NCBI GenBank assembly: GCA_016715815.1
Contig: JADJXN010000004.1
Span: forward strand, 1-64,000
DNA from: Oligoflexia bacterium
GTDB taxonomy: Bacteria > Bdellovibrionota > Bdellovibrionia > JABDDW01
Direction of reading: 5' to 3'
Length of the DNA stretch: 64,000 nucleotides
Under the pieces are notes generated by a model. It saw only the letters and a list, made by a program, of their open reading frames with translations, had not been told where the DNA came from and made no database searches. Positions 8,722-19,400 of this stretch are shown one piece after another. Each line of letters starts with the position of its first letter. Position 1 is the first letter of the stretch. The position numbers were made by a program, and so were the translations under genes.

Positions 8722-9858
8722 ATGTTATTACGGGCGATGTCGGCAGCAGTATTTCTTTTTATTTTAATTGCAAGTTTTCAAAATTGTGGAATTCAAAAAT
8801 TACCTTTGAAAAGTGGCAATGATTCATCTAAAAATGCCCAACTTGAAACAGGCCTTACCTTTGAATTTTATTTATCTAGTACAAACAATCAGCCGCACCC
8901 CCAAGACTTAGGCAATTTAAAAAAGCAAGTTTTGGCCCTAAAAGGCAAAACAGATTGGGTTAGACTACATTTTTTAACAACAGAAACAGTTTGGATTTCA
9001 GATCAGTGTACGTCTGAGCAATTAGCTCAATTTTGTGTAGATAAGCCCGGCAACCTAACTACTTATGAGCCTAATATGCTTATGTTTGACGAGGCCATTA
9101 GCTTTATTAAAAGCCAAGGCTTTAAAATTATTTTATATTTAAACCCCCCTTCGTTTTCAAATTTTTCATTTAGTGATTATTTGGGTGCAGTAAAAAAATA
9201 TTCTGAACTTATTGCTCAAAGATATGGATCTAAAATTGACGTATATCAAATTTTTAATGAGGCTAATTTAAGAAATTTTAGAACCGGAGAAGCCTTTCCA
9301 GCAGCGGCTACGCATGCTCTGCCAAGTTTGGAGGCCAATTATTTAAATGACCTTTCTAGCGCAATAGCAGAGGCGGCAGCCGGCATTAAAAAATATTCTC
9401 CCAAAGCACTAATTACAACAAATGCGGGTGGTTGGCCTGGGGCATGGCCGGGAATGGGAGAGTCTAAGCAAACTACTTATAATAAGTTGGATGAGTTTTT
9501 CAATGCACTACCTTTGGATTTTATTTCATTTGATATTTATGGGGAGCGCAGTGGTTTAGACGACTTTAGTTTATGGCTTAAACAATTTAAAAATAAGTAT
9601 AAAGACGTCTGGATAATGGAAGCTGGTTGGTGTTCATCAATTAGCGGGGGCGAGAGCCTGCAAGCTGAGAAAATTTTAGATTTAATTGGCATTTTCAGTG
9701 AGGCGGGCATAAAAAGAATAATATTATACGAGTATCAAGATAAAATATTTTATCCTAGTAATGATTGTGAGGCGACATTTGGTTTGGTTAAAGCAGACGG
9801 CAGTTTAAAGACGTCTCACGACACTGTTATAAATAATTTAAAAAGCTGGGATCAATAG
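8722..9858 (+). CDS. lipoprotein with a clan GH-A-like glycoside hydrolase domain
   Basis: The 378-residue product has a hydrophobic leader ending SFQNC, with Cys22 the probable lipidated residue; Asn at -1 and Phe at -3 are non-canonical. The mature part reads as a (beta/alpha)8 barrel. IFNEAN (E180) and IMEAGW (E300) sit where clan A glycosidases carry the acid/base and nucleophile at the ends of strands 4 and 7. Substrate cannot be told; a beta-linked glycan is the usual target. TCCGATAA at 8707-8714 lies only 7 bases before the ATG, so a FliA-like promoter there would give a leaderless message. Confidence 0.7.
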   Translation: MLLRAMSAAVFLFILIASFQNCGIQKLPLKSGNDSSKNAQLETGLTFEFYLSSTNNQPHPQDLGNLKKQVLALKGKTDWVRLHFLTTETVWISDQCTSEQLAQFCVDKPGNLTTYEPNMLMFDEAISFIKSQGFKIILYLNPPSFSNFSFSDYLGAVKKYSELIAQRYGSKIDVYQIFNEANLRNFRTGEAFPAAATHALPSLEANYLNDLSSAIAEAAAGIKKYSPKALITTNAGGWPGAWPGMGESKQTTYNKLDEFFNALPLDFISFDIYGERSGLDDFSLWLKQFKNKYKDVWIMEAGWCSSISGGESLQAEKILDLIGIFSEAGIKRIILYEYQDKIFYPSNDCEATFGLVKADGSLKTSHDTVINNLKSWDQ

Positions 9859-9934
9859 CAAAATATTTTTTGTTTGAATAACATTAAAATTTAAAGATAT
9901 AAATATCTTATGAAAAAACATTTAAAAATTACTA

Positions 9935-10561
9935 ATGAACAAGCCAACGTACGGTAAAGACTTTTGGGATCAAAGATATGATACAGAATCATATTTGTAT
10001 GGCATTAATCCTAATGATTTTTTAGTAAGCAACCTAAGTCTATTAAAAAAAGGTGGCAACATCCTTTGTCTTTCAGAGGGAGAAGGAAGAAACGCGGTCT
10101 TCTTGGCATCAAAGGGGTTTAAAGTAACGGCTGTTGATTTATCAACAGTTGCAAAAGAAAAGGCTTTGAAGCTTGCAGCAAAAAACAATGTAGAAATTGA
10201 GTATGTTGTCTCAGACCTAAAAGACTATGATTTGGGTGTGCAGAAATGGGACGGCATTGTTTCAATTTTTGGGCATACACCTTCATTAATTAGAAAAAAC
10301 TTGCATCAGAGAATAAAGAAAGCCTTAAAAAATGAAGGGGTTCTTATATTAGAAGGATATAATATAGAGCAGCTTAAAAATGAAACAGGCGGTCCAAAAG
10401 ATCAAGACATGTTATACGCAAAAGAAGAGCTTGAGGATGCATTTAAAGATTTGGTAATACAAACAATTCAAAATTTAGTAAGAAATGTAAATGAGGGGTT
10501 GGCTCACAATGGCGAGGCCTCAGTGACTCAGTTGGTAGCAATAAAAGGGAACACTAAGTAA
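9935..10561 (+). CDS. class I SAM-dependent methyltransferase (TehB-like)
   Basis: A 208-residue Rossmann methyltransferase. FWDQRYDTESYLYG opens it, as in TehB-like proteins. LCLSEGEGRNAVFLA (about 45-59) is the SAM-binding motif I, and VTAVDLS supplies the acidic residue of motif II. Substrate is unknown; the family includes tellurite and thiol methyltransferases. The stop overlaps the start of the tag gene by one base, so the two are co-translated. Confidence 0.82.
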   Translation: MNKPTYGKDFWDQRYDTESYLYGINPNDFLVSNLSLLKKGGNILCLSEGEGRNAVFLASKGFKVTAVDLSTVAKEKALKLAAKNNVEIEYVVSDLKDYDLGVQKWDGIVSIFGHTPSLIRKNLHQRIKKALKNEGVLILEGYNIEQLKNETGGPKDQDMLYAKEELEDAFKDLVIQTIQNLVRNVNEGLAHNGEASVTQLVAIKGNTK

Positions 10562-11139
10562 TGAAAATTTTAAAACGAAATAGATGTGATTGGGCCAGCA
10601 CTGATCCCATAATGGTTAAATATCACGATACCGAGTGGGGGCGCCCCATTCACAGCGATAAACAACATTTTGAATTTCTCATTCTTGAAGCGGCACAGGC
10701 TGGTTTAAGTTGGTCTATAGTTTTAAAAAAACGTCAGGGTTACAAAAAAGCTTTTAGTGGGTTTGATCCCAAAAAAGTAGCTAAATACACTTCTAAAAAA
10801 ATTAACCAACTTGTAAAAAACCCAGAAATTATACGTAACCGCCTTAAAATTGAAGCAGCAGTTAATAATGCAAAAAAGTTTTTAGAAGTACAAAAAGAAT
10901 TTGGAAGTTTTAATAATTACTGCTGGCAGTTTGTAGGTGGTAAGCCCATTGATGGAAAAAGAAAATCTATGAAAGATATTCCGGCAACCAGCCTAGAGTC
11001 AGATGCCTTTAGTCTTGATCTTAAAAAGCGTGGTTTTAAATTTGTAGGCTCCACTGTTATTTATGCACATATGCAAGCCGTGGGGATGGTTAACGATCAC
11101 ATTAAAAAATGTTTTTGCTATAAAAACATTAAGCAATAA
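10561..11139 (+). CDS. tag: DNA-3-methyladenine glycosylase I
   Basis: The 192-residue enzyme excises 3-methyladenine from DNA in base-excision repair. C9 and H22 have the same 13-residue spacing as the zinc ligands C4 and H17 of E. coli Tag, and HIKKC near the C-terminus supplies the matching H-x3-C pair. YHDTEWG and LEAAQAGLSW are family hallmarks. It overlaps the preceding methyltransferase gene, pairing alkylation repair with a small-molecule methyltransferase. Confidence 0.94.
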   Translation: MKILKRNRCDWASTDPIMVKYHDTEWGRPIHSDKQHFEFLILEAAQAGLSWSIVLKKRQGYKKAFSGFDPKKVAKYTSKKINQLVKNPEIIRNRLKIEAAVNNAKKFLEVQKEFGSFNNYCWQFVGGKPIDGKRKSMKDIPATSLESDAFSLDLKKRGFKFVGSTVIYAHMQAVGMVNDHIKKCFCYKNIKQ

Positions 11140-11151
11140 TTTTTTATATAT

Positions 11152-12303
11152 CTATTTTTTTAATGCTCTCAAGGCAGATTTGTATTTTGGAGTCTGAGTG
11201 ATTTTGCCACCATGCTGACTTGCAAAATGCTGTAGCTGTGTCTGCCAAGCGTTCAAATTATCACCAAGAAGCGATTTGCCCTCTGGTGTGAATTCCATTT
11301 CTATCTGGTGCATAGCATTTTTAGATTTAAATAAATCTTCTGAAATGTTTAAAACTTTTAACATATTTGAGGGGTTAAGCGCCATAAAAGAGTCAAATGT
11401 TATAAATCCTATCTTTTCCCTTCCATACTTTATGTCAGTGGCCAGATATTCTTTTGTGGCAGTATCTAAAAACAAGTTTGCTGTTAACCTTAAATTTAAC
11501 ACCTCGACAATGGGTCTAAGTTTAAGTTTATTTGCAGTACCCTTCCAACCTAATGTCTTTAAAGTGCTTTCAACAATATTATTTAAATCAGTTTCAGTTA
11601 TATTGGCCGGCAACTTAATTTGAACTTCCATTCGTTCATGGAATAAATTGCTTGAGCCGGTGTCAAGCTTGATAAAAAGTGACGTACCTGATGCTTTAAA
11701 TTCCTGTCCATACCTTACAGAATAGGGGTACCACGTCTTTATTCTGATGGCCATTTTATGTTTGCTGAGGTGTGCGTCTACTGTATCAAAGTACGTTGAA
11801 ATTTCATATTGAGCACCTACAATTGCAGAATTTTGGTGAGTATTTCCGTCGGGGTCTGTTTCTGAGCGAATGACAATATTTTTATAAAATGCACCAGGCA
11901 TGTTGGGTGTGGGGTCAAAAGTAGTGCCATGCCACTTTTCATTCTCAGATTTTAGAGGGTTAACCATAATAGATTGATCATGCTGGCGTAATTGCTTTTT
12001 CCTAGCTTCTTTTAAGGGCATTGAGACACTGGCAATAGACCAGTCGGCACCTTTTAAGTGCTCAGCTAAAACCTGTTCAGCTGGTTTTGGAAGCATTATT
12101 CTTAATTCTGTTTCAGGGTTAATTGAGCCTGAAAGTTTTATTTTTTTACCGTTTACCTTGGTTTGAACATAAAAATTTTTAGCCCTCTGAGATCCTGTGA
12201 TAGTTTTTGCTAAAGCAGTTAGACAAGGGGCCGGCACTGCTGCTACAGAAAGCTGAGAGATTGACAGGCTCGCTAAAATAAATTTTACTATAGTTGCTAA
12301 CAT
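11152..12303 (-). CDS. exported protein of unknown function
   Basis: The 383-residue product has a signal peptide (about residues 1-22, ending LSVAA). The rest looks like a beta-rich globular protein with no domain I recognise. It faces tag convergently with a 12-base gap and is divergent from the small membrane gene at 12412, with about 108 bases for both promoters. The start ATG is the first after an in-frame stop and gives a complete leader. Confidence 0.72.
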   Translation of the reverse strand: MLATIVKFILASLSISQLSVAAVPAPCLTALAKTITGSQRAKNFYVQTKVNGKKIKLSGSINPETELRIMLPKPAEQVLAEHLKGADWSIASVSMPLKEARKKQLRQHDQSIMVNPLKSENEKWHGTTFDPTPNMPGAFYKNIVIRSETDPDGNTHQNSAIVGAQYEISTYFDTVDAHLSKHKMAIRIKTWYPYSVRYGQEFKASGTSLFIKLDTGSSNLFHERMEVQIKLPANITETDLNNIVESTLKTLGWKGTANKLKLRPIVEVLNLRLTANLFLDTATKEYLATDIKYGREKIGFITFDSFMALNPSNMLKVLNISEDLFKSKNAMHQIEMEFTPEGKSLLGDNLNAWQTQLQHFASQHGGKITQTPKYKSALRALKK

Positions 12304-12411
12304 AACGTTCAGTCGTGCAATTGGTGTGCTCAGGCTGGTAAGGTTTTTGGGGAGTGGGTTCTGTCAAAGTTGTTGCCACATAAACGCAAATAGGCATATT
12401 GTTTTATAGCA

Positions 12412-12750
12412 ATGACAGCAACCAAGGTAATTCTATTACTTATTTTAAGTAACGCATTTATGACATTTGCTTGGTATGGACACCTAAAAGCACTTGGCTC
12501 AAAACCTCTATGGGTTGTCATTATAATAAGCTGGTTTATAGCTTTTTTTGAATATAGCCTTCAAGTACCCGCCAACCGTATAGGTTTTGGCTATTTTACG
12601 CTGCCTCAGCTGAAGATCATTCAGGAAGTTATAACCCTTTTGGTTTTTGTTGTTTTTGCGGTGTTCTATATGGGGGTAAAACCAAGCCTTAACTTCTTGT
12701 GGGCAAGTTTGTGTTTAATTGGCGCTGTCTATTTTATTTTTCAAGACTAA
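12412..12750 (+). CDS. DUF486/DMT-like small membrane protein
   Basis: 112 residues forming four hydrophobic helices, with the DUF486 signatures FAWYGHLK, WFIAFFEY and QVPANRIG..YFTLPQLKI. Such proteins resemble half-size drug/metabolite transporters, but no substrate is established. It is followed after 77 bases by the aromatic-rich gene at 12828. Confidence 0.88.
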   Translation: MTATKVILLLILSNAFMTFAWYGHLKALGSKPLWVVIIISWFIAFFEYSLQVPANRIGFGYFTLPQLKIIQEVITLLVFVVFAVFYMGVKPSLNFLWASLCLIGAVYFIFQD

Positions 12751-12827
12751 ATATTCCTATAGTTTTTAAAATCAAACTCCGAGAAGTTCTCAACTTCAAA
12801 AAAACAAAAAATCTGAAAGGAAAATCT

Positions 12828-13232
12828 ATGACAAAACATAAAGCGTACAAATACGGGACCCATACCTTAAGAGCCTATTGCAAGCCAGTTGGCGAGGGGT
12901 ATGAAGTGGGTCTTACATGCCGCGGCCGCACTTACTTTGTAGGAAATTTTATCCATAAAGAAGAGGCCTTTAAGTGGTGGGCGCAATTTAATAAGGAGAT
13001 TACATTATTTGCTAAAAAGCACTGGGTCTCTGAAGACGTTTCCTTCACATGGTACTGCAAATTCTTAGGTGCCTACTTATATAAGTGCTATTATAAATTT
13101 CTTGATAAGCTTTTTGCAAAGTATAACAAGACTTTCCACAAGGCTTATTCAAAAGATGCACGTAAGTACAGAAAAATGAAGAAGCATTTTGACTATGAAG
13201 ATAAAAATGAGTTTATTTTCAAAGCTGCTTAA
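12828..13232 (+). CDS. aromatic- and lysine-rich protein of unknown function
   Basis: 134 residues with about 30 Tyr, Phe and Trp and a comparable excess of Lys. No signal peptide or membrane segment is clear. The start at 12828 is preferred over an upstream in-frame ATG because GAAAGG lies at the right distance and the upstream part overlaps the previous gene. The composition, with YKCYYKF and KWWAQF segments, suggests a nucleic-acid or surface-binding protein, but that is a guess. A terminator follows at 13259. Confidence 0.7.
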   Translation: MTKHKAYKYGTHTLRAYCKPVGEGYEVGLTCRGRTYFVGNFIHKEEAFKWWAQFNKEITLFAKKHWVSEDVSFTWYCKFLGAYLYKCYYKFLDKLFAKYNKTFHKAYSKDARKYRKMKKHFDYEDKNEFIFKAA

Positions 13233-13258
13233 TAATTAATACAGCATAGAATACTTTT

Positions 13259-13295
13259 AAAAGCCCGGGCTTAAACACCTTGGGCTTTTTATTTT
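13259..13295 (+). terminator. rho-independent terminator
   Basis: AAAAGCCC (13259-13266) pairs with GGGCTTTT (13282-13289) around a 15-base loop and runs into a T-rich tail. It ends the gene at 12828-13232. Confidence 0.7.
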
Positions 13296-13332
13296 CTTTT
13301 AATAGTTCAACCCACAACTTACTATTATATAT

Positions 13333-14154
13333 ATGCAAAGCACATGTTATTGTGGCCAAACCAAAGCCCAGCTTGTTAAAGTTTTACCGCAGGCCAAAAT
13401 TCTTCAATGTGACTTTTGTAATCTTATGCGCACGGACCCAAGCCCTTTGGCACAAACAGCAGCTGAGTTTTACGGGAAAGAAAATGTATCAGAAAGTCAA
13501 AGTAGTAATATTGAGCTTTGGAAAAGCTTTTCAAAAGAAATTTTAGATTTTATTAAACCATATAAAAGTAAAGGCAGTTTTTTAGATATAGGTTGTAATA
13601 TCGGAGTGTTGGTTAATGAGGCAACACTATATGGTTATATTGCCCAGGGGATTGATTTAAATGTGCAGGCCATAAGTAAAGGCAAAGAATTATTTAATGT
13701 AAACTTATCTGCAGCACCATTAGAAAAACTAGAGAAAAAATTTGATATCATAGCCCTTAACCACACATTAGAACATATCCACAATTTGAGAGATTTTTTT
13801 ACGCAATTAAAGGCTCATTTAAACCCAGAGGGCTTGCTTTTTGTAGCAGTGCCAAATGCTAGAGGCGGTATCCCTTTTGTTTTAGATTTATTAAACCGTA
13901 AAAAATCTGGGCGCGGCTCCCAATGGTTTTGGTATGGTTATTTGCCCGAGCAACATGTGTGGCAATTTGGCCCACAAGAGCTTAGCAAAATATTTAAAGA
14001 AAATGGTTTTAAAATTGTTAAATGCAGTGCCAGGCAAAACATGCACTGGGGCGCAACTGCAAACCCTGGAATTCGGTTTAAAATGATGGCCATACTTTGG
14101 TGGGTTTTTAAAATTTTTAACCGAGGCGATAACCTATTTATTTTGGCTCGTTAA
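13333..14154 (+). CDS. class I SAM-dependent methyltransferase with N-terminal zinc site
   Basis: 273 residues. C5, C7, C26 and C29 form a probable N-terminal zinc knuckle. FLDIGCNIG at 83-91 is SAM motif I, and NHTLEHIHN plus LNPEGLLFVAVPN are the later methyltransferase motifs. This layout occurs in methyltransferases of surface-sugar pathways, but nothing next to it confirms a substrate. Its 3' end overlaps the convergent mscS-family gene by 17 bases. Confidence 0.82.
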   Translation: MQSTCYCGQTKAQLVKVLPQAKILQCDFCNLMRTDPSPLAQTAAEFYGKENVSESQSSNIELWKSFSKEILDFIKPYKSKGSFLDIGCNIGVLVNEATLYGYIAQGIDLNVQAISKGKELFNVNLSAAPLEKLEKKFDIIALNHTLEHIHNLRDFFTQLKAHLNPEGLLFVAVPNARGGIPFVLDLLNRKKSGRGSQWFWYGYLPEQHVWQFGPQELSKIFKENGFKIVKCSARQNMHWGATANPGIRFKMMAILWWVFKIFNRGDNLFILAR

Positions 14155-15142
14155 CTGAGTGAACCACGCGCTGGGGAAATGGAATCTCAATATTTTCTTG
14201 TTTAAAACGCTCATGAAGGCGTTTAATAAATTCATGTTTAATAATATGTTGGTCTACAAACTGTTTCCCTCTGAGAATAACGGTAAAATTAATACTTGAA
14301 TCAGAAAATAAGTTGTAGCGAATAAATGGTACAAAATCAGAAACGCCACCTTCAACGGTTTTTAAAACGTCGCCTGCGACTTCTGTGGCGACTCTTTCTA
14401 CATGTTTTAAGTCGCTATTATAAGAAACACCTACATCAACTAGAACGGCCATTTCAGGCTCAGATAAATCATAATTAATAATTTTAGCACTGGCTATTTT
14501 TGAATTGGGAATAACAACAATATTATTAGCAGGCATTTTTATTTGTGTGCTCCGCCAGCCAATTTTTATAACGGTTCCCACTGTGCCCCCTTCAATTTCT
14601 ACAAAATCCCCAACCCTTATGGGTTTATCTACAAGTAGGTATATACCACTAAAAAAATTACCCAAAGTGTCCTGAAGGGCAAGGGCGACAGCTAGAGAGC
14701 CTATACCTAAGGAGGCCAAGATGGGCGTGATAGAAATTCCAAGGGTTTCTAAAACTACAAGCACACCAACAACTAAAAAAAGAACTCTAACAATTGTGTG
14801 AGAAAGATTGCGTCCGCCACCTGTTACTGAAGTAATAAAAGACGAGGCAAAAAATACGGAGATAATACGGTCTAATATCCAAATAAAAACTAAAATAAGT
14901 AGTATTTTAAAAACCTGAGTTGCAAATAACTCAGATCTTATTTTTTCTGGAATAAATATTTGAGCAATTCCAAGAGATATAATTGCGACTAATATATAAA
15001 AGGGCGTGTTGAGGCGTTGAAACAATAACTTTTTTGCACCATTGTTTGCAGCGTATTTCCAAAAAATGTGCTTAATTACGTAAAGCACCAAAAATGTGAG
15101 TATAAAAGTTAAAGCTGAAAGTGCCCACCAAGTTAAATTCAT
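14138..15142 (-). CDS. small-conductance mechanosensitive channel family protein
   Basis: 334 residues with three or four N-terminal membrane helices. The pore-lining helix and beta domain follow in SLAVALALQDTLGNFFSGIYLL and VGDFVEIEG..GTVGTV, the core of the MscS family. The cytoplasmic domain contains VVIPNSKIA. It releases solutes on hypo-osmotic shock. It lies downstream of a CPA2 antiporter on the same strand, 48 bases away, consistent with ion and turgor control. Confidence 0.92.
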   Translation of the reverse strand: MNLTWWALSALTFILTFLVLYVIKHIFWKYAANNGAKKLLFQRLNTPFYILVAIISLGIAQIFIPEKIRSELFATQVFKILLILVFIWILDRIISVFFASSFITSVTGGGRNLSHTIVRVLFLVVGVLVVLETLGISITPILASLGIGSLAVALALQDTLGNFFSGIYLLVDKPIRVGDFVEIEGGTVGTVIKIGWRSTQIKMPANNIVVIPNSKIASAKIINYDLSEPEMAVLVDVGVSYNSDLKHVERVATEVAGDVLKTVEGGVSDFVPFIRYNLFSDSSINFTVILRGKQFVDQHIIKHEFIKRLHERFKQENIEIPFPQRVVHSVNEPK

Positions 15143-15190
15143 TATTTATGCGTTATCAAACAAATAAGCTTTTAGTCAAGTTATACAAAA

Positions 15191-16408
15191 TTAAAGTTTG
15201 CTGTCAGGGGGATTAATGCCAGAAAAAGTTTCTTCAACTAAATCTTGGCGTCTTAATAAAAATTTTAAAATGATTGAGGGTAGAAGAGTTACAAATATTG
15301 TGTAATAAATAAGGGCACCTAAAACATAATTATGTGTCAAACCTGAGAATTTTAAAAGATCAACCATGACAAGGCCGAATACCAAAGTGGGTAAAAGGCT
15401 TGTGGCAATAGGTAGACTTTGCTGTAAGGATTCATGCATAAAATATTTTCTGTGTAGAACAAGTGTTCCCAGTCTTATTGGAACTAATAAAACTAAAAGA
15501 GCAAGTCCTATAAGCAGAGCGTGTAGTGACATTACATCTTGGTCTAATCTCAGGCCTGCATAAAAAAAGTAAAAAGGCATAAAAAACGAGGCAAAAAATT
15601 TGGCCGTTTTTTCAAACTCTTCTTTAGGATTTTTTGAAATATTTTTTTCGTAAAAATTAACTGTAAAGCCAACTAAAAATGCGCCAACAAGATAATAGGC
15701 GCCAAGCTTTTTGGTTAATGTGCCAGTAGCCACTGCTAAGAGAAGTAAAAAGCTAAAATCCGCCCCCGGGGATTTAATAGCAATGCGTCTTGAAACCCAA
15801 TGAAATATTAAAGGTAAAGTAAAAAGTAAAATAATAATAGTGGCAACAGAAAGCAATAGCTTTAATGGCGTTTCAGATTGAAACATTAGTAGCAGTAAAA
15901 GAGCTAAAATTTCAGCAGCAATAGCCATGTTTTTAACCCAGTTTTTTTGCTCACCATTTAATTTTGTTGAAGGCAAAGTGTCTAATATAAATCCTGTAGA
16001 GGGTGTTACAAGAGCCAGTGCAATTAGTGCTGAAATTTGCCAGTTAAAATGAGTTAAGTATTTTAGTAAAGCCGTAATAAGGACAATGATAGTGCCGCGA
16101 AAGATAAGGTGTTGGGTCAAGGGTTTTGAGTTTTTCTTCAATTCATCAAAATCAAGTTCTAACCCTGCATACAAAAATAACGATGAAATACCTAGAGTTG
16201 CAAAAACGGGTATTACTTCACTATCTGAAAAGATCTCTAAAATATTTGCGGAGATAAAACCTAAAACAAATGCCCCTAATCCTGCGGGAAGACCAAAGCG
16301 AGAAAGGATTCTTGGCAAAATAAAAAGCATGACAATCAAAACAACGTAGGTAAGATCGTTTAAATCTAAAAAATGAAAAAAATCTTTTATTGATTCTAGC
16401 ACTGCCAC
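15191..16408 (-). CDS. CPA2-family cation:proton antiporter
   Basis: 405 residues, almost entirely membrane helices (about 11-12). LGFISANILEIF, LYAGLELDFDELKK and ALVTPSTGFILDTL match Kef/NapA-type sodium or potassium/proton antiporters. No C-terminal TrkA-N domain is present, unlike the second CPA2 protein in the window (27154). It is 30 bases downstream of the RND pump gene and may be in one transcript with it and the MscS gene. Confidence 0.9.
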   Translation of the reverse strand: MAVLESIKDFFHFLDLNDLTYVVLIVMLFILPRILSRFGLPAGLGAFVLGFISANILEIFSDSEVIPVFATLGISSLFLYAGLELDFDELKKNSKPLTQHLIFRGTIIVLITALLKYLTHFNWQISALIALALVTPSTGFILDTLPSTKLNGEQKNWVKNMAIAAEILALLLLLMFQSETPLKLLLSVATIIILLFTLPLIFHWVSRRIAIKSPGADFSFLLLLAVATGTLTKKLGAYYLVGAFLVGFTVNFYEKNISKNPKEEFEKTAKFFASFFMPFYFFYAGLRLDQDVMSLHALLIGLALLVLLVPIRLGTLVLHRKYFMHESLQQSLPIATSLLPTLVFGLVMVDLLKFSGLTHNYVLGALIYYTIFVTLLPSIILKFLLRRQDLVEETFSGINPPDSKL

Positions 16409-16438
16409 AATAATAGCTTGTGGGAAAATAATGTCTAT

Positions 16439-19400
16439 TTATTTTTGCCTCAAAGATTTGCCCCAAATTTTAATGTCTTCAACAATTTTTAGCACGGCTG
16501 GAAATATAAGAACGGTTAAAATTGACCCAATCATAAGCCCCCAACCCAGAGCTAAAGCTAAAGACATAACAAAATCATCATTGCCGCCAATTCCGTAAGC
16601 AGTAGGCATTAAACCTAAAACGGTTGTCAATGAAGTAAGAATAATAGGTCTTAATCTTGTGGTGGCAGCCTCTATCAAAGCGTCATCAATATTTAAGCCT
16701 TCTTTTTTCTTCGCGTTAAAAAAGTCTATGTAAACAATGGTATTATTAACAATAACTCCAGCAAGGGCAATAATGCCAAGCATTGACATAAAGCTTAGGG
16801 GACGGCCATGAATTAAAAGTGCAAAAACAACACCCATAAAGCCCAATGGCAAGGCCAAAAGTACCAATAGCGGCTGCAAAAAGCTTTGAAAGGTTAAAAC
16901 TAAAATCATAAATATTAAAAGCCCTGCTACTGCAAAAGCTCTAGCTAAGCTTTTCATGCTTTCTTCAGTGTCTTCATTCTCGCCGCCAAATCCAATTTCA
17001 TATTGAGGTGGGTATTTTTTTAAAACCTTTTTTAGTTTTTGCTGAAGGGTCTCTGTGGCCTTAAGAGCAGTTGTTTTATTTGTGTCAACCTGGGCTGAAA
17101 CATTTAGAATTCTTTTATATTTTTCGTGTTGAATAATTAATCTGGAATCTGCTTCTGAAAATGTCGCTATTTTTTCTAATGGAACAAGGTTGCCCTGCTG
17201 AGTACCTATATGAATTTGCTTAAGCTGCTGAGTGGCATCTTCTTGTGGTGGCTTTATTTGCACTCTAATATCAATTTCTTCATCAAGGTTGCGTGAGCTT
17301 GAAGCGACAACTCCAGCAAAAGTGGCTCTTACTGTTGTTGCAATTTCTCTAACACTAAGGTCAGTGCGCCTTACTTGCTCAGGGATGGGGGAAATTTTAA
17401 CTTCCTTTTTACCTATTACCTCTGAGTCTTCGATGTCTTGAACACCTTCAATTTTTACTAAAATTGCTTTAATGTCATCTGCTATGTTTCTTAAAATTTT
17501 AAAATCATCTCCAAAGATGTTAACTGAAATTGGTTTTCCTTGTGGGGGGCCACCTTGAGCAATTTCAAAATTAATTCTAGTTGCACCCTCAGGAAGCGGG
17601 ATTTTTTTTCTTAAATCAGTGATAATGTCATTAACAGTGCGGTCACGGTCGTCCTCGGGTGTTAGGTTAACTAGTATTTGGGCATAATGTGAGGCTCTTT
17701 TTGTAAAAGGGTCATTTGGCTCGGTTTGTTGAATTCCAATCATGGATGTGTAATCAATTAATTCCTTTTTGGGAAGTGTGGCCACATAGGGCTCTACTTT
17801 TTGAACTATTTCAGACATCTCCTTCAACGGGGCTCCAGCTTTTGCATCAACACGAATAATAAAAGTATAAATTCCCTCTGGTGGAAAAAGAATAAAACGC
17901 ATTTGAGTTGTTAAAATTCCTGTTAAAACCAAAGTCAGAAAAAATATAAAAGCTGTTGTTTTCCTTTTGCGCACACTAAGCGCAATTAAGGAGCGGTAAT
18001 AAGGTAAGAACCTGTCATACCAATGAACTTTTTTAGCTCCTTCTTTTATTTTAAAAATATTTTTTGTCAAAGAGCTTCCTACAAGAGTAAGCATATGTCC
18101 TGGAGCCACAACAAAAGCTTCAACTAGTGAAAATAAAAGCGGTAAAATGACAAGCAGAGGAATTTCAAAAATAAATTTTCCAAAAATGCCAGACATAAAT
18201 AGCATGGGAGCAAAAGCGGCAACTGTCGTTAACACAGAGGCCACAACGGGGGGTATCATTTCTGTGGCGCCTGTTACAATGGCTTCATCTCTATCTTCCC
18301 CCGATTCTAGACGCCTATATATATTTTCAGTAACAACAATGGTGTCATCAACAAGCATTCCAGAAACAATAATTAAACCAATTAGTGAGACCAGATTTAG
18401 TGAAAACCCAAGGTATTGGATTACACAAATTGCCGATAACATTGAAAATGGAATTCCTATTGCAACGACTAAAGCCACTCGAAAAGGTAAAAACAAAGCT
18501 AAAATTAAACACACAAGCACAATTCCTATTGCCATATTCCCGCTAAGCGTGCCTAGGCGCTCTTTTAAATAAAATGTAAAATCATTTACAAATGTATAAT
18601 CCACACCAGGAGGAAGAGTTTTTTTAAGCGCTGCCATTTTTTCTCTAACTTTGGCCATTGTTTTTAAGGCGTCAGCATTTTCTTTTTTAATAACTGTAAA
18701 TTTAAATGAGGGTACACCATTTGAGCGGTACAAAATTGTTGGTTTCTCAAGGCCCTCCCTGACCTCTGCTACATCTTTTATGCGTACCCCATAGCCTTCA
18801 AAATTAAGTCTTACCAAGGCATCTTCAATATGCTCTTTAGATTTATATTCCCCATCAGTTTTAGCGGACATTTCTTTTCCATCTGGTAAAAGAATGTCGC
18901 CGGCAGGCATTTGAATATTTTGTCCGCTAATGGCATCAATAATATTAGTTAAAGATATATGATGTTTTGTCGCTTTGGCTTGATCCACCAAAACTTGGAA
19001 TTCTTTTTTTCTCCAAGCGTCTTTGGTAATTCTTGCAACACCTGGGACATTAGCTAATTCATTGGCGACATACTTGGCAAGATCTCTTAGCTCAAGCTCT
19101 GAAATGTCTTTAGAGCTAATTGATAGCTCTACTATAGGGGATTGACCAGATTCAATGGCAAGGACTACTGGTTTTTCTGCATCTAAAGGGTAGTCCTCAA
19201 CTTTATCAACTGCTCTTTGAATGTCGTCATTTGTCTTTTGTGGGGCCCTTGCATCTGGGTCTAAAATCAGAGTGATAACTGCGCGGTTATCAAGGGCTTG
19301 GCTTTGAATTTTTTTAACCCCATCCACTTCTCTTAAGGTTTCCTCTAGGGGATTTACAATAAGCTTTTCAACTTGATCAGGAGATGCTCCTGCAAAAACA

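Noticed and set aside
9910..9957. 16-codon upstream frame before the TehB-like methyltransferase
   Set aside because: It overlaps the methyltransferase start in another frame and lacks a ribosome-binding site; an attenuating uORF cannot be supported.
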